The position numbers and the translations under genes were made by a program. Positions 22,413 through 33,879 of a DNA stretch of 64,000 bases are shown piece by piece. Position 1 is the stretch's first letter; each line of letters starts with the position of its first letter. The notes below the pieces were generated by a model that was not told the DNA's origin, made no database searches, and saw only the letters and a list, made by a program, of their open reading frames with translations. Source of the DNA: Eutreptiella sp. 'Long Island Sound 2002' (lineage: Eukaryota; Euglenozoa; Euglenophyceae; Eutreptiales; Eutreptiaceae); NCBI GenBank assembly GCA_964036045.1, contig OZ038382.1, positions 102,798,357 to 102,862,356 on the forward strand, written 5' to 3'.

Positions 22413-22628
22413 TCTTTGCGGCGGCAGGGCTCCTGGCGCTGCTAGGAGTGATGGCGTGGGTGGGCACTTGACCTTGTCACAAATTGTGCTGTTGCCTCTG
22501 ACCCTGCCTTTGAAAACCTCCTCTAAATCCTCCCTGCATCGCTCCAGCGTCTCTCTCCCTGTCTTTCTGCCACCCGATGTTCTGGGTGCCTTCCCTCTAC
22601 TCGTGGCTTCCCCATCAGCTGACGCCAT
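22392..22628 (-). CDS. Start of a truncated unknown gene
   Basis: ATG at 22626-22628 in a good context (ACAATGG), followed by a charged, protein-like sequence (ETLERCREDLEEVFKGRVRG). The frame ends within 20 nt of the right arm of the 438-bp inverted repeat, suggesting the gene was cut there. No motif recognised. Confidence 0.3.
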   Translation of the reverse strand: MASADGEATSRGKAPRTSGGRKTGRETLERCREDLEEVFKGRVRGNSTICDKVKCPPTPSLLAAPGALPPQRNQDRRP

Positions 22629-22639
22629 TGTGTCATGGA

Positions 22640-23260
22640 GAGATATACGAAGGCGGCCCTAAGTGCCTACCCAATTTGTGTGGTAAGAGTCATAAAATCT
22701 GGTGTGGTAAATTGGTAAAAAAAGGGGGCATTTTGACATTGCATTAGTACGTTGGGGGGGGGGGGTTCCACACCCAGCAAAAAACAAGGGAAAGGCATAT
22801 TTTTCGGGAAGGTTGAGAAGGGGGCGGCAATGCGAGAAGTGGCACATCAAATGCTAAAATAGCGGGCCTTTCAACCTTCCGCGTGATTTATGGCGTGCAT
22901 TTGCGACAAACCTGTTGGCCCCATTACCACACATGACAAACCATGGCCATTCCTGTATGTACTGATCAATAGGCAGCACACTTGTACAGCATGGGGGTGG
23001 AAGAACACAACAAACAATGCACGAAGGGCAATATGGCTGTATGACCGTAGTACAAAACCATATTGTCTCGCGTCGTGTATATAGTGGTCCAAAAATTGCA
23101 AAACGAAAAAGGATTGAGCCGTGGCCAATTGTTTTGGCCGAACCGAAAAATATATAGGCGTGAATACGACTGCAACACAATGTATAACTCACATCTTGCT
23201 GGCAGCAATTAAGACGCTACCTAGGAAGGGGGCAACATCCACCTTCGGCTTGATTTCACT
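22640..23260. other. Gene-free stretch
   Basis: Contains a G13 run near 22754. No supported gene. Confidence 0.4.
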
Positions 23261-23339
23261 ATTGTCATCCTTTGCCTTCTACTACTGCCGTCCGTATTTT
23301 TCTTTTCTTTTTGCCCTTGCCTCCGCCACCCATCTCCTC

Positions 23340-23590
23340 TAGCTCTCACTCTGACTCCTCACGTTTGATTTTGCGGGGTGTGTTCCTCTTTGGTGGTGTG
23401 GGTTTGTCCTCTTTCGGGAGTGGCTCGTCATCATCCTCCTCCTCATCCTTGGCTTGCGCAGTGCCACAAGCACACCGTTAAGTAGGCTGCTCTACCACTT
23501 TCTCCAATTGACCACATAAAGATTGCCATTGCTGTACATCTCCTGCACCTGCTCGACATAATCCTTCAACTCAGCCTCACGGGCCTATGA
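23340..23590 (-). CDS. Gene D, coiled-coil and acidic/basic tail
   Basis: AREAELKDYVEQVQEMYSNG is followed after a TAG by AKDEEEDDDEPLPKEDKPTP and PKRNTPRKIKREESE, then a TGA, then a Gly/Lys-rich stretch. A globular part followed by a charged disordered tail parallels genes A and C. Confidence 0.4.
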
Positions 23591-23880
23591 ACAAGAATCC
23601 AACACTAAAAAGCTCACACTGTGCACTGCCGTGAAAGGGAGATCAAGTAGACTAGTGCTAGTCAAAATCCAAACCAAGTCAACCGGCACATCCTCTCTGC
23701 TAGGGTGCTTAGGGCACACACCAAAACATTTTAACAACAAAACAAGCAAGGCAACTATCGTCAGCAACCGCACATGCCCCTGAGCCACATTTAAAGAATT
23801 CGGAATCTTAATTTTTTTATCAAATAGGCCATGTGAATGTGCCACGGCCTCAAGGGCAAATTCATCATAAGTACAGATTT
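23585..23880 (-). CDS. Gene D, hydrophobic middle block
   Basis: Reads KICTYDEFALEAVAHSHGLF, then a hydrophobic helix (LLTIVALLVLLLKCFGV) and DVPVDLVWILTSTSLLDLPF. The helix could be a transmembrane segment or a buried core. It ends near a possible GTGAGC donor and a TTCATAG acceptor 33 nt apart, which would join it in frame to the next block. Confidence 0.4.
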
Positions 23881-24059
23881 TGGCAAAGCTTGATTCTGCA
23901 TACGGGATTCGGCTCTTGGCTAGTCGCCCATGGTTTCCCGCAGCATGTGTCAGGGTGAGTTAACTGCATTACTCACTCACAAAGGCCCCAATGTGTTTTG
24001 TGGCGTTTGGGCAGTGGTTGGAGGGATTATCCCACCCATTGTGTCGTCTGCTATCCTAA

Positions 24060-24440
24060 GGGCATTTTCGCATGAGGTGCAACGTACGTCGAAGCGAGGC
24101 TGCTTCAGTGTACTTTAGTGTTCGTATGGCGGTGTATGCATCCGCCGCTGCCTCTGCCAGGTAGAACCACTCGACCAATTGTCGCACCATGTGTGTCGCA
24201 TGGAGGCTATGTTAGGCAGCGGTGTTGGAGCACCAAGTGGGTCTTGTACCTACATTGTAGTCCATAGATAACCGTCGCCTCCCTGTACGGGTGTAGCAAC
24301 ACTTGTTTCCTCGTTTGGTAATCCGCTCTCCTTCCCTTGACCGTGTCGTGTAGCCGTGTGTCCAGGCGAAATGGGAGGATGTTGGTCCGCGGATAGGTTT
24401 CAATCAGTTTGTTGTACTCCGGTGTGCTACAAAGGGCCCG
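24060..24440 (-). CDS. Gene D, N-proximal blocks (unknown)
   Basis: Two adjacent minus-strand blocks in different frames are strongly protein-like: EYNKLIETYPRTNILPFRLD (about 24260-24430) and HMVRQLVEWFYLAEAAADAY (about 24080-24200). The second looks helical. They point to a gene damaged by an indel or split by an intron. No family recognised. Confidence 0.4.
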
Positions 24441-24791
24441 TCAATAGTCTTGCTGCAAGTGTTTGATGTGACTCAGGGATGACACCAACAAGTGGAAGTA
24501 ATGGTAAGCCCTGGTGATGGCCGTTAGGTGGGAGGGGGCAAGGTCTTCTAGTTTCCGGTTGTGGCGGATCCACCTTTGACCAAGGTCAGGCGGTTTTTTG
24601 TGCCGTTAGTTGGTGTCTTCAATTGGGCCGTGTTGTGCGGAGGAGCCACTATGTGGATGAACCACTATATGGCCTCCCTGGCATTGGCTCTCCTCGCCTG
24701 TCTGAGCCACCACTCGACATCTATTGGTTGGTTCCGATCCCCCGGCTTTGGTTCGCGTTTTCCTTTCCGCACAGCGAAGTGGGGCGCCGAC

Positions 24792-25333
24792 CTAGTCTCT
24801 TAGGTTGCGCGGCATGTCATGCGGGGGGTACCGTGGGTCACGAAGCGGGTCAGCCGGAGCCTCGATTAAGGCGGCTCGGGGTTTGGCACGGCAAGTTTTC
24901 GTTGTAGGGTTTGAACGCCTTGGATGGCCCCAAACTGGAACAGACCCACCACTGCGCGGAACTTCTACCATTCCCCCTGGACTAAGGGGTGTGGCACCAG
25001 TCCACGCCTGCGCAACCACCTTTCGTGGTCGGTTGCCATTTGGAGCCAACGGTTTGCTCATACCAACCAGCCGCTCCACCACCGTGCCCATAAGATCCGG
25101 ATTCAGACCACGTAGCGCAGAAGGCCAAGCACATCTGTACGGAACCTTCGTGCCGTTGGGTGCCGGAGGCACATGCGGTTGGGAGTCGTTCCCAAGGGGC
25201 TCCAATGCCCCACCAACTTACCTGGCCCCAAATTCAAGGGAACCACGTAGTCCAGCGGTAGTGTTTTAGGGCTATCCAGATGACCCAGTGGACTTGTGCC
25301 ATGTGCTCTGGTGTGTGTAGTTGCATGACCCAA
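24792..25333 (-). pseudogene. Probable 3' remainder of the second retroelement
   Basis: Coding-like fragments in several frames (DLMGTVVERLVGMSKPLAPN; TLPLDYVVPLNLGPGKL) continue downstream of the RNase H relic. No domain recognised. Confidence 0.3.
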
Positions 25334-25375
25334 GACTTCACTAGAGTTGGCAATATTTGTCTGTGCACTACCATG

Positions 25376-25790
25376 TCATGGGGGCAGGGGGGGGGGGGTT
25401 ACATAGGTAGGTTGTCCCCCATGCTGGCGAGTTTGTCTGATGTGTTGTTTCCATGTATGTTGAGGTAGCCTTGTTATATCGTGGCCTGGCCGAGCTCCCG
25501 GTATCCACACGACACTCAGTTGCTTCCGTGTTGTGTTTTTGTATCCCAATGCACGGTAGTCTTGGTCCTTGACAACTGCTTTCTGCGGTGTAGGGGTGGC
25601 CTTCACCAATCCTTGGTTACCCAAGATTACTTCGTTGTTATTGTGTGCCAGTTCAGAAGCGATGGCGCAAGCCATCGTTTGGGCTCAGTATACTTGTTGG
25701 GGGTTGTGTGCCCTGCAGGAGATGCCTCCCCCCTCGCCCTCCCATGTCGTTTCGATCCATCAATATACCACCGGGTAGTGGTTGGTTTCC
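25376..25790 (-). pseudogene. RNase H relic of the second retroelement
   Basis: RWYIDGSKRHGRARGEA carries the DGS motif. After a frame change ACAIASELAHNNNEVILG supplies the Glu helix, and KQLSVVWIPGARPGHD matches the terminal W-x-PGH region. It lies directly downstream of the RT relic, as in non-LTR elements with RNase H. Confidence 0.55.
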
Positions 25791-26083
25791 CCACGCAAGT
25801 GGATAGTTGTACCTAGGACGCTTTTTGTGTTCGGGAGGGATGAAGTAACTTGGTGTGTGTCTTGTGAGGAGAGTTTGTCAAGTCCCCGCGGCATTGCGCA
25901 GGATAGCCGGCGTGTGGCCACTTGTATACGTTCTGCCCGAAGTTCCGGGTCTTGCTCGGAAATTTCTGAGTTGTACAGGCCCGAGGACAATGGTGTGTGC
26001 GTTGTGGTCTGGGAGATGCATTGGCCTACTATGCCGCCGAGTGGTCGTACGACGGCAATGTATCAATACTGCAAGGCACAGAG

Positions 26084-26995
26084 CTATTGGTTCCTCTGGC
26101 CTACTCGGTGCACATCATTCGGTCGTAGTAAAGGTCCACCATAGTTGGCGGCCTCCTCTCTGTATGTCTGTTGATATGCAGTGTCGATGCATTGTTTTCT
26201 CCACCCCTGGGGTGTCCTAGACGTATTGGAGGATGATATCGTGCCATTGGGCCGTTCTTTGTCGGTTGCCCAAGAATAGCCTGGGTAGGCCCAAAGGGAG
26301 ATGAGTAGCACATTTACCACCGCCGCTTTGTGGTGGTAATTGAGGGGTGGTGTTTTATAGTTAGCTAGATCCCAATGGAACTGTGTTGTGGCCATGTCCC
26401 AGGCTGTGTCTTCGTGGGAGAGGTGGTCCGGGAGGTGGCCCAAGTAAGTTAGTAGAGGCGGTTTTATTGGTATGTCTTGGCCTTGCCAGGTCAAGGTACT
26501 AGGATCCCAATGTTGGTCCCATTGGTGGATTTTTGTTTTGTCGGCGGTCAATTTGACACCCATGTGGTAGGCCACGTCGTTTACGTGGCTCAAGGTGTCC
26601 AGTAGTTCTGCGTGGTTGTCCGCCCCGATGGCGATGTTAGCAACAAAGACATATAGGTTCGCCTCGGGTAGGCGCAATAAGGTCACCCTCATGAACCAGT
26701 CATAGTATAGGAGGAATGCTGTGCATGACAAGTGGGAAACCCTCCTTCATCTCGCGTTTGTGATGGATGGGGAGGTTCCGCCGAGAAAGGTTCAGGACAA
26801 CACGAGTGTTGATATAAATTTGATCAATAATTCATGATGGGTTCGGGTGCCCCTGCTTCCTGTACAATGTTTGTGATCATGGGCCGGGGCACCGAGGGGA
26901 AAGCCTTGACTACGTCCAGGAGGGCAAAGTAGCTCCCGCGTGTGTGGAGGTTGTCCAATGCATGTGTGGCTAAGGTCGTGGTGTTCCGGTCCTGC
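26084..26995 (-). pseudogene. Second reverse transcriptase relic
   Basis: In order on the minus strand: RNTTTLATHALDNLHTRGSY, then FALLDVVKAFPSVPRPMI, which matches RT box A (catalytic Asp then K-AF-S-V-P), then INTRVVLNLSRRNLPIHHK, EMKEGFPLSCTAFLLYYDW (the QG-PLSP box), YVFVANIAIGADN at the YADD position, and GVKLTADKTKI with LLTYLGHL. Two frame changes (near 26830 and 26738) and replacement of the catalytic DD by NI show it is dead. Confidence 0.65.
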
Positions 26996-27107
26996 AGTGC
27001 GCCAGGCTATATTCCTTTCTCTACATTACGTACGTGTGCATACGTGGGGTTCCGATAAGAAATTTTACCGCTGTTTTTCCCTTTGAGAAACACGAATTTT
27101 TCTACTT

Positions 27108-27372
27108 TTGGCTGTGTCACCCCTTGTGAAGGGCTGTGTCACCGGTTGTGTTACCCCTGCACACTTCTGTCACCCGTGCACATGAAATGTGTAACTGGAC
27201 ATGTAACCGGTGACAAAATTGTGCAACCGGTGTCACCGGTGTGAGAGACCTCATTTGTTTGCAATGTGTAACCAGACGTGTAACCGTTAACACCTTTTGT
27301 GTAACCGGTCCCCTCCAGCCAAAAAGAATTGTATTCCGCTATCCCACTGTGTAACCCCATGTGTAACCTCGT
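27108..27372. repeat. TGTGTAACC / GTGTCACC motif cluster, left
   Basis: About ten copies of TGTGTAACC or close variants (for example tgtaaccggtgac near 27200, tgtgtaacccca near 27350), in both orientations. Confidence 0.65.
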
Positions 27373-27470
27373 ACCCCTATCCCCTACCCAGCCAAAACAC
27401 TACACAAAACCGAGGCAACAATTTACCTCTTGCAACGTTCAACTCAGTGTGAGCTTGGACATGCTGCATG

Positions 27471-27990
27471 CTACTCCCCAAAACATTCAGAGTTGTGCAG
27501 CGGCACTCCACATGCCGCACATTCCAACAGGGTACGTCCCCCACAGTGCCTGCACCTACCACGGGAGGCAACCTTGGTTGCATAGTGGACCTTGGGGCTC
27601 TCACTACTAATCATGGGGGACAATAAATCCCACTGAAAAACCCACAGCGATTTGTCCTTGGCGACCAAGCCGCTTTCGCGTGCAATGGTGAAATAGTTCA
27701 CCATTGTGTACCTCCAGAGAAAAGCACGGGTCGCCATACTGCACGAGGTGAAGCGGCCTGTCTGCCGATGTTGCAAGGCCATTTGGTTGGCCGTGTCAAC
27801 TCTGTTGGCCAATTGCCCGTAATCGTTGGCATTTGTGTAACCGTTGCATGGCACGACATGGAAAAGACATACCATAAGGGCAATTGCGGCCTTGGGTGTA
27901 GCAACCTGCGACCAACTGCACGACCAGAACATAGCATTCGCCGACAGCTGTTTCTTGAACTTCTTGGGGACGGGGGCAACGGCGTTTTAA
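27471..27990 (-). pseudogene. PiggyBac-like transposase, C-terminal part
   Basis: About 170 codons. KKFKKQLSANAMFWSCSWSQ leads into NANDYGQLANRVDTANQMAL, which resembles the D-x-Y-...-VD-x-x-NQ motif after the third catalytic Asp of PiggyBac-type transposases, then a helical WRYTMVNYFTIARESG, and a terminal zinc-binding motif C-x2-C-x7-C-x2-C-x4-H-x3-CF like the PiggyBac cysteine-rich domain. The frame opens after a TAA near 27990, so the N-terminal catalytic half is missing or on other exons. Confidence 0.45.
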
Positions 27991-28029
27991 AAAACCTTGC
28001 AAACCACGAACGCAAAGGAAAGTAGACGG

Positions 28030-28290
28030 CAACGTGTAACCGCTTGTGTAACCGGTGACACCCCTGTGTAACCGCTCCTAGGGAAGGAAAAATCAGTGGG
28101 CGCGAACACTATGGGTTACACCCCGGGTGACACACCCGTCGACGACCGAAGAAAAAACCTAAAACAAAAAACCCTTCTTGACGTACACTACAGGAGTGGG
28201 TCACCGGCGGGGTAATGTGCAAATAACCTTTATTCAAATCAACATGAAAATTTTCATATGTAACCCAAAATTTGATGTGTAACCTCGGTA
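28030..28290. repeat. TGTGTAACC motif cluster, right
   Basis: Copies at cgtgtaaccgc, tgtgtaaccggtgac, tgtgtaaccgc (28033-28078), gggttacac near 28110, and tgtgtaacctc near 28275. Together with 27108-27372 they flank the transposase remnant. Confidence 0.65.
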
Positions 28291-28294
28291 GAGA

Positions 28295-29590
28295 AAGGAA
28301 TATGTGCAGCAACCCGAGCAAGCCGATAAATTACGGGTGTTTAGAGGCTTTTCGGCCACGGCCCCTAGGTTGTGTAAATGGGTGTACATCTTCCCCCAAA
28401 AAGGCGCACATTCCCAAGAAAAGGCGTAAAATCAGAGAAAAGACCGTGTCCCTCAACAGCTCAACCAACCTCAAAAACTCAAAACAAAGGAACTCAGTGT
28501 TTTGAAGATTGATTGCCTTAATCTTGTGACCCGAAGTGGCATTTTCCCACCGCTTCACTGATTGGTTTGGTGTTTGGATTAGAAAAGAAAGTGTGTGGAT
28601 ACATACTTGTATATATTGACAGCCAGGGTTTTTTTTGTGGTGGGTTTGCCCATGGAGTGACAGGGGGGGGGGGGTATGGGGTTTGGAGAATGCACCATGG
28701 ACTTGGGATTGGGTCAAAATTGTGCACCGTCTCTCAAAAACACTTCTAATTGGGCAACTCATTTTTTGGTGCATTCCAAAAAGGGGAAGGGGCTAAAGGT
28801 TGTTGGGTGAGGGTTAGGAAAGGAGCATGGATACTTTGCGCTTCGTTGACGTTGGAGTCTTCTTCACTTGTTTTTTTACTCCTTTTTGTTCGGCATCATT
28901 TCTTCTTCTTTTGGGGGGGGGGGCTTGCGTTTTTTTTGCCAAATAGCCCCATTGCGCCAACCATTTAGTCTGCACCAAAAAAAATTGGACCTTGTGCGGG
29001 GTTTACTTTTTTTTGGAATCTTTTGTGGGAGCGTCCGTACCTCTGCACTCGTAAAAACACTTCTTTTTTTACCCGCATCGCCGCTCTTTTAGCGTTGTAC
29101 AAGTATGGGGGGCTTGGGGTGGGGGACACACGTTAGTTTTGGTGGTATGTTGTTGGTTTGGGTGGGTGGGTTAGACATGCCGATGGAAGGGTCAAGGTAC
29201 AAACATCAGGTTACTCAAACATTAGTTTGCATTTTAGTTCATGCATATATGCAAGCCCCCATGCTGCGCATCATGCCCATGCTCGTGCCCATGCACATGC
29301 GCAAATACTTAAATGGGGGGCCACTCACTGCCCTCCATCTCCCTCACCTCCCTACCGTTGTTCAGTCACAAATTATGTCGCAGTGCAAAGCACCAATCCG
29401 AAACCCAATACCAACTCATTTGTGGCACATCCGGACCTGCTCACGGGGTTCCCCTGCTGCTTCGACCTGTGGACACGGCTCCAATGCCTCCTGTCCCAAA
29501 GGGGTTGATTTCTGTGTCACCTCCATCCGCATCCCCCCCTTGGCCACTATGTCATTTGCATCCCAAGGCTTTCCTTTCGTGCAACCATTG
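28295..29590. other. No supported gene
   Basis: Opposite-strand frames at 28272-28505 and 28331-28774 are both plausible and cannot be resolved. G11-G12 runs near 28664 and 28914. T-rich 28860-29090. Confidence 0.35.
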
Positions 29591-29593
29591 CTT

Positions 29594-30330
29594 CTAGCCG
29601 CATTTAGCACAAGGGCGGGATGGTGGCCCCCTGCACTCCGCCCAATTTCCTCCTTGGCTCTTAAAATGTCTTCGACCATTCATCATCCTAAGCTCTGGCC
29701 CTCCTTCATCTTTAGCCGTCCCATGGGCCTTCTTGTTAATACCTTTGTCGACAACCCTATGATGCATTTCATCGCTGCTCGACGTACATGAAGAGGAACT
29801 GGAATCCGACGAATCCGATAAACTGCTGCTCAAGCTGTCGCTCAAATCCATCGACCTCTTTTTCTTCTTACTCCCCTCCAGCTTTTGCGCCTCCTTCTTT
29901 GCCCTCCTTCGCTCCTTATTGTGTTTCTTCTTGGTCTTCCTCTTCCTCCTCTGGCGCTCCTCCTTCGCTTTCCGTTTCAACCAGGACTTTCCCACCTTGT
30001 CGATAGGCAAGATGATGCGCCATACCTCCAAAATCATATCACCATCACACCTCTCCTCAAACGATTCTTCCCACTTCTCCACCTTTTCCAGCAGCATCTT
30101 GCACAGTTCGCGGACCCACTTTGGGGCTCTTGGTGTTTTCCAAAGTCGCTTGAGACTTTCGGCAGTCACCTAAAGGGGCGAACTCTGGCAATGGCGGGAT
30201 AGCACGACCCACTTCACCGTCATCCATGGCCATCGGCGCTCCATCGGCATCGATATCCTTCCCGCCCTGTGGAGGGGCAAGACATTTCCCAGTGGTGCTT
30301 TTGTTCAAGATCTTTTCCTAGCATTCAGCC
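29594..30330 (-). CDS. PHD-finger protein, C-terminal Lys/Ser-rich part
   Basis: Continues on the same strand: DGAPMAMDDGEVGRAIPPLP (30180-30260), then SLKRLWKTPRAPKWVRELC and a helical block, followed by a very basic region (ERRRAKKEAQKLEGSKKKKR), a Ser/Asp run (SDSSDSSSSSCTSSSDEM) and a stop at 29594. The basic block is a strong nuclear-localisation candidate. Linkage to the PHD part is inferred from strand, order and the intervening coding-like stretch SFEVFSDSVPDVTTQEFHQG. Confidence 0.45.
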
Positions 30331-30439
30331 CGCAATCTTGCCACGTTCCGTCCGTTCCGGCACCACCTTTCCCAGCGCCCCTTGGTGAAACTCTTGTGTC
30401 GTCACATCCGGGACTGAGTCGGAGAACACCTCAAATGAC

Positions 30440-31171
30440 GTCACAAGCAGTTCTTGCAGTTCTTAATTCCCGAAATGCACTCAGGCTGGGCTCCGAGCTG
30501 GGGGTAGGTACGGCATGCGGCACAATGCTTCCTTCCATCTTCATACTTCAGCCAAGGGCGGCCAGACTGCCGCGAAGTGTGGAATGCACGAACCTCTCTA
30601 TGCAGTTCGGGGACATGCTCCGGTGCGGTGCGAGCACAAGAGAGACATGCACCATCATTAATGCATGTGACATGCACATAGCATTTACATCGCTTGCACT
30701 GTTAAATGTGTGTCTCCTGGATGCACATGCGAAACACCATCGGTTATCTCCAGATTCGCCCTGCTCACCCACCTCCACCCGTCCGGGGTCTCCCTCCACG
30801 ACAACGGAACATTGCTCATGCACCCCCCGGTGACACTGGGAGCATGTAGTCGTTACCCCGCATAACCGACCGCAGCAGCCCCCACAGTATGATGAACTCA
30901 GCACTTGAACGCATGAGGCGACCAATGGCGATGTGGTGTGGGTTATGGTTGGCGCGGGCTTGGGGGGTGGTGTGGCGGCTGCGGCTCCGCTGGGGGCTTC
31001 AAATGAGAACTCGAAACCATTGCGTGCCGTTATATCCTTAGCCGCACGCTCCATCTGCATTTGCATCTGCAGAGTTGAGGTGGCACCTTGGGACTTGATG
31101 TGACGAAGCGTGGTTGTTGGAGTAGCAAATTCTTGCCACACCGCCTCTCTGCCTTTCTTCCGCACCCACAT
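30440..31171 (-). CDS. PHD-finger protein, N-terminal part
   Basis: ATG at 31169-31171 with G at -3. Residues 96-149 form a complete C4HC3 PHD finger: C96-x2-C99, C110-x2-C113, H118-x2-C121, and W145 next to C146-x2-C149. PHD fingers usually read histone H3 tails, so a chromatin or transposon-targeting role is the natural inference. After about residue 165 the sensible frame changes: CKRCKCYVHVTC and HCAACRTYPQLGAQPEC add further Cys/His pairs up to a stop at 30441. An intron or an indel is needed to join them. Confidence 0.55.
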
Positions 31172-31619
31172 TACATGACAAAGCTAGCACAGGGAAAGGG
31201 AATACAAATGGGTGAACATAGTGAAAGCAAGGAAAGAAAAAAAGCCCCTGAATGTCTCCTTCTCGAGCCGGGACAAGCTCGAGGAATCTTCCCTACTCTT
31301 GCCGGATTCGGCCTGGTATTCTCACAGAAATGGGGCATCTACACAGTTTGCCATAGACAATGGACACAAATCTTGTTCACAGATGTTTGTAAGTGGAGGG
31401 AATGGCACGCAGAGCACGTGGAAGCAAGGGAAGACAAAATGCCCCCGAATGCCTTCTTCTCGAGTAGGGGACAAGCTCGAGGCAGGGGTCTTCACTCATC
31501 TTGCCGGAATCGGCCAATTGGCTACATAGCCCCTGCTGACTGCTACACAGGGAAGGCGCATTTATACAATTTACATTCCCAATCTACTTCACAAATTTGT
31601 AAGTGCAAGCAATAGAAAG
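31172..31619. repeat. Two related 230-bp stretches
   Basis: tctcgagccgggacaagctcgagg near 31260 and tctcgagtaggggacaagctcgagg near 31460 lie in similar flanks (aatgtctcctt / aatgccttctt; cttgccggaat). Tandem duplication with spacing about 200 bp. No gene supported. Confidence 0.55.
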
Positions 31620-32510
31620 CAAATCATGGGAAGAAGGGGAAGAGGAGGAGGCGCTAGAAAGAGGGGGGCACCTTCCGGGTGCCGGGGGAGCTCCTCTTCC
31701 GCACCCGGCAAGAGGCGGATGCCTACCTCCGGGCGGCCCTAAGGCGGGGGGACGACGGGGGACACGGGGATGACGAGGGGGACCGGGGTGAGGACAAGGC
31801 TGAGAGAGGGGTGACAAGGGGGGTGAGGATGGGGGTGACAAAGTGGATGAGAAGGAAGAGGTCACGGGGGCCCAGAAGGGGGGTACCGGGAGCAAAGATG
31901 TCCCCCGGCAACCCCACACCACGCAAGAGGGGTCGCCTGCGTGTCGTGACTCGCGAAAGGGGGGCTGGGGGACAGGGGGGCTTATTGGGCTAACCGGGCT
32001 AATCAGGCTAACAAACCACCAAGTGAACCGGCGCCGGCCGCCAAGGGACCCTCCAAGTGACCTGTGGGGTGGGGTGGGGGACTAACTTGGCTAACCGGCA
32101 TGGTGGGGGGGGGGGGGGTGACCCAACGCTCTATGAGTTGGGGCCAGCATCGCGACCCTGTGATTGGCCACGGCTGGCAATGGTAGCCGGGGCAACTTCT
32201 CTTTGAGATGTGGCCCAGCATTTATATATATTGTTCTAGCGACGTTCAAGCGATGTTCTAGCGGCGCTCACTAGAACGTCGCTCGAACGCCTACAACCAA
32301 AAAATTTTTGACTCCGAATTTAGGTGAAAGCGGTGAAATTGTCAAAAAACACCATGCACCCGCGAGTACGGATAGGGGGGTCCAGGTTGCAATCGTCAAA
32401 GTACGCACCACGTACCCCCACGGGGGGGGGGGGGACCACCACATTTTTCCGTTCTAGCCTTCTAGCGCCATCTAGGCTAGAATGATATTGGGTCTTCTAG
32501 GGCGTACCCA
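31620..32510 (+). mobile_element. 5'-truncated copy of the 38941-41290 DNA element
   Basis: Colinear, in opposite orientation, with about 39850-38950: the ggaagaagggg stretch, the gagctcctcttccgcacccg region, the gggctaaccgggctaat repeat, the gattggccacggctggc block, the ttctagcg-rich end, and the terminus attgggtcttctagggcgt. The other end is missing. Confidence 0.75.
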
Positions 32511-32565
32511 AAGAGACGTGCCACCGCCCCCCCCGCCCCGACGCAATACAGTGGTCTACTCTCTG

Positions 32566-33469
32566 TCAGGCCTCGTATGCCGTGACCCCCCCTCCCGGGT
32601 AGCCGGAGCCACGGGTTCCAAAGACGCGGTAAACATCCTCTTGGAGGAAATGGTAAGTCCGGCGTACCCTTTGGCCGACCTGTTCATGATCCTTGACGCG
32701 CTGCACTAGCGTACCAGGCCTACACTCGCGGGCAGTGTTGTCCCTCTCAGTGGGTGTCGTGGGGCGCTGGGCTGTGCGCCACGAGCATAGATGGTGCATG
32801 ATAGCGGGGGGACGTCTGCCAATGCAAATGCCCACTTCCCCGACGGCACTCTAGGTCCCGAGGGTGACCATACCCGTACTCCCTCCCGGGCAAGACCCTT
32901 CCATATTGCACCTTCTTCGGGTCCACCCTGACCCTCCGGTCACACTCACCATAACCTCTAAGCTGCAACCCCTGCCCCGTGCGCTCCGTGGACCCATGAA
33001 CCCACTGGTTGTCCGCCACCATGTGTTGTTGAGGCACGCCGCCGAGGTCCACACTTTGCCGATCAAGGACCTCTTTCAGTGATTTGTCTACCATGGCCTT
33101 CTTTTGCCCTTGCTGTGCAGTCCTTCCTTGAGCCGCCTGAGCTCGCGGGGAACCTCGGAACAACGGTGCACCGTCGCAGAGCACATTCACCACTGCACTA
33201 GGAGGTGTATGCCCCGCTCCCAGACCGCGTGCCGCAGTAGTGAGTGCGGCGCACCTAAGCCACAAAACCCCAATGAGAGGCACTCGGTGGGTCCCTAAGA
33301 CCCCCTTGCCATGGGGGTTCAACGGGGCTTGTGCGGCGGTGTGGCGACGGGAGGAGTGGGCCATTGTCTTGTTGGTCCTAGCAGGCCCTGCCCCTGATTC
33401 GGATGAGACCCTAGGCCCGAAAGTCATCAGGTTGGTGAATGTACCGCATGACCCAAACAGTGCGGTCAA
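32566..33469 (-). CDS. Coding-like stretch, unknown
   Basis: Protein-like pieces: KKAMVDKSLKEVLDRQSVDL (about 33040-33110), then VQRVKDHEQVGQRVRRTYHF (about 32650-32720) in another frame. No ATG of the first frame is clearly favoured, and no family is recognised. Confidence 0.3.
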
Positions 33470-33879
33470 GTCGCCGAGAAAAGGTGCAGCGGTGGAGCAA
33501 CGAACAGCGGTGGCTTACAAGCCACACAGATCAATGGCAGATTGGGGCGCGGGGTTCGCTACAGCACTGGACGCCATTGGGTCTACATGCGGATGTGAAA
33601 TACACTAGCGGCCGCACAAGGTGCATCGGCCAAACGACGCACTATCCCTAGAACCGACGCCAGCTAATGTGGTGTCCGTGGGGAGAGTGGTGGTCAGTCC
33701 ACATTTGGACGTGGCGTGGCTGGAGCCTCGCACGTAGTGCTGGGTGCTTCCCGTGGTACACGTTTGAACATAAAGGTTGTTCCAAAGAGGAGATTCCAAA
33801 TGGGAACAATTTTGGTCCGGGACTTTTCCAACAGGAACACCACTGAAACAAGCAGGAGGGACCAAATAACCATGTGTAT

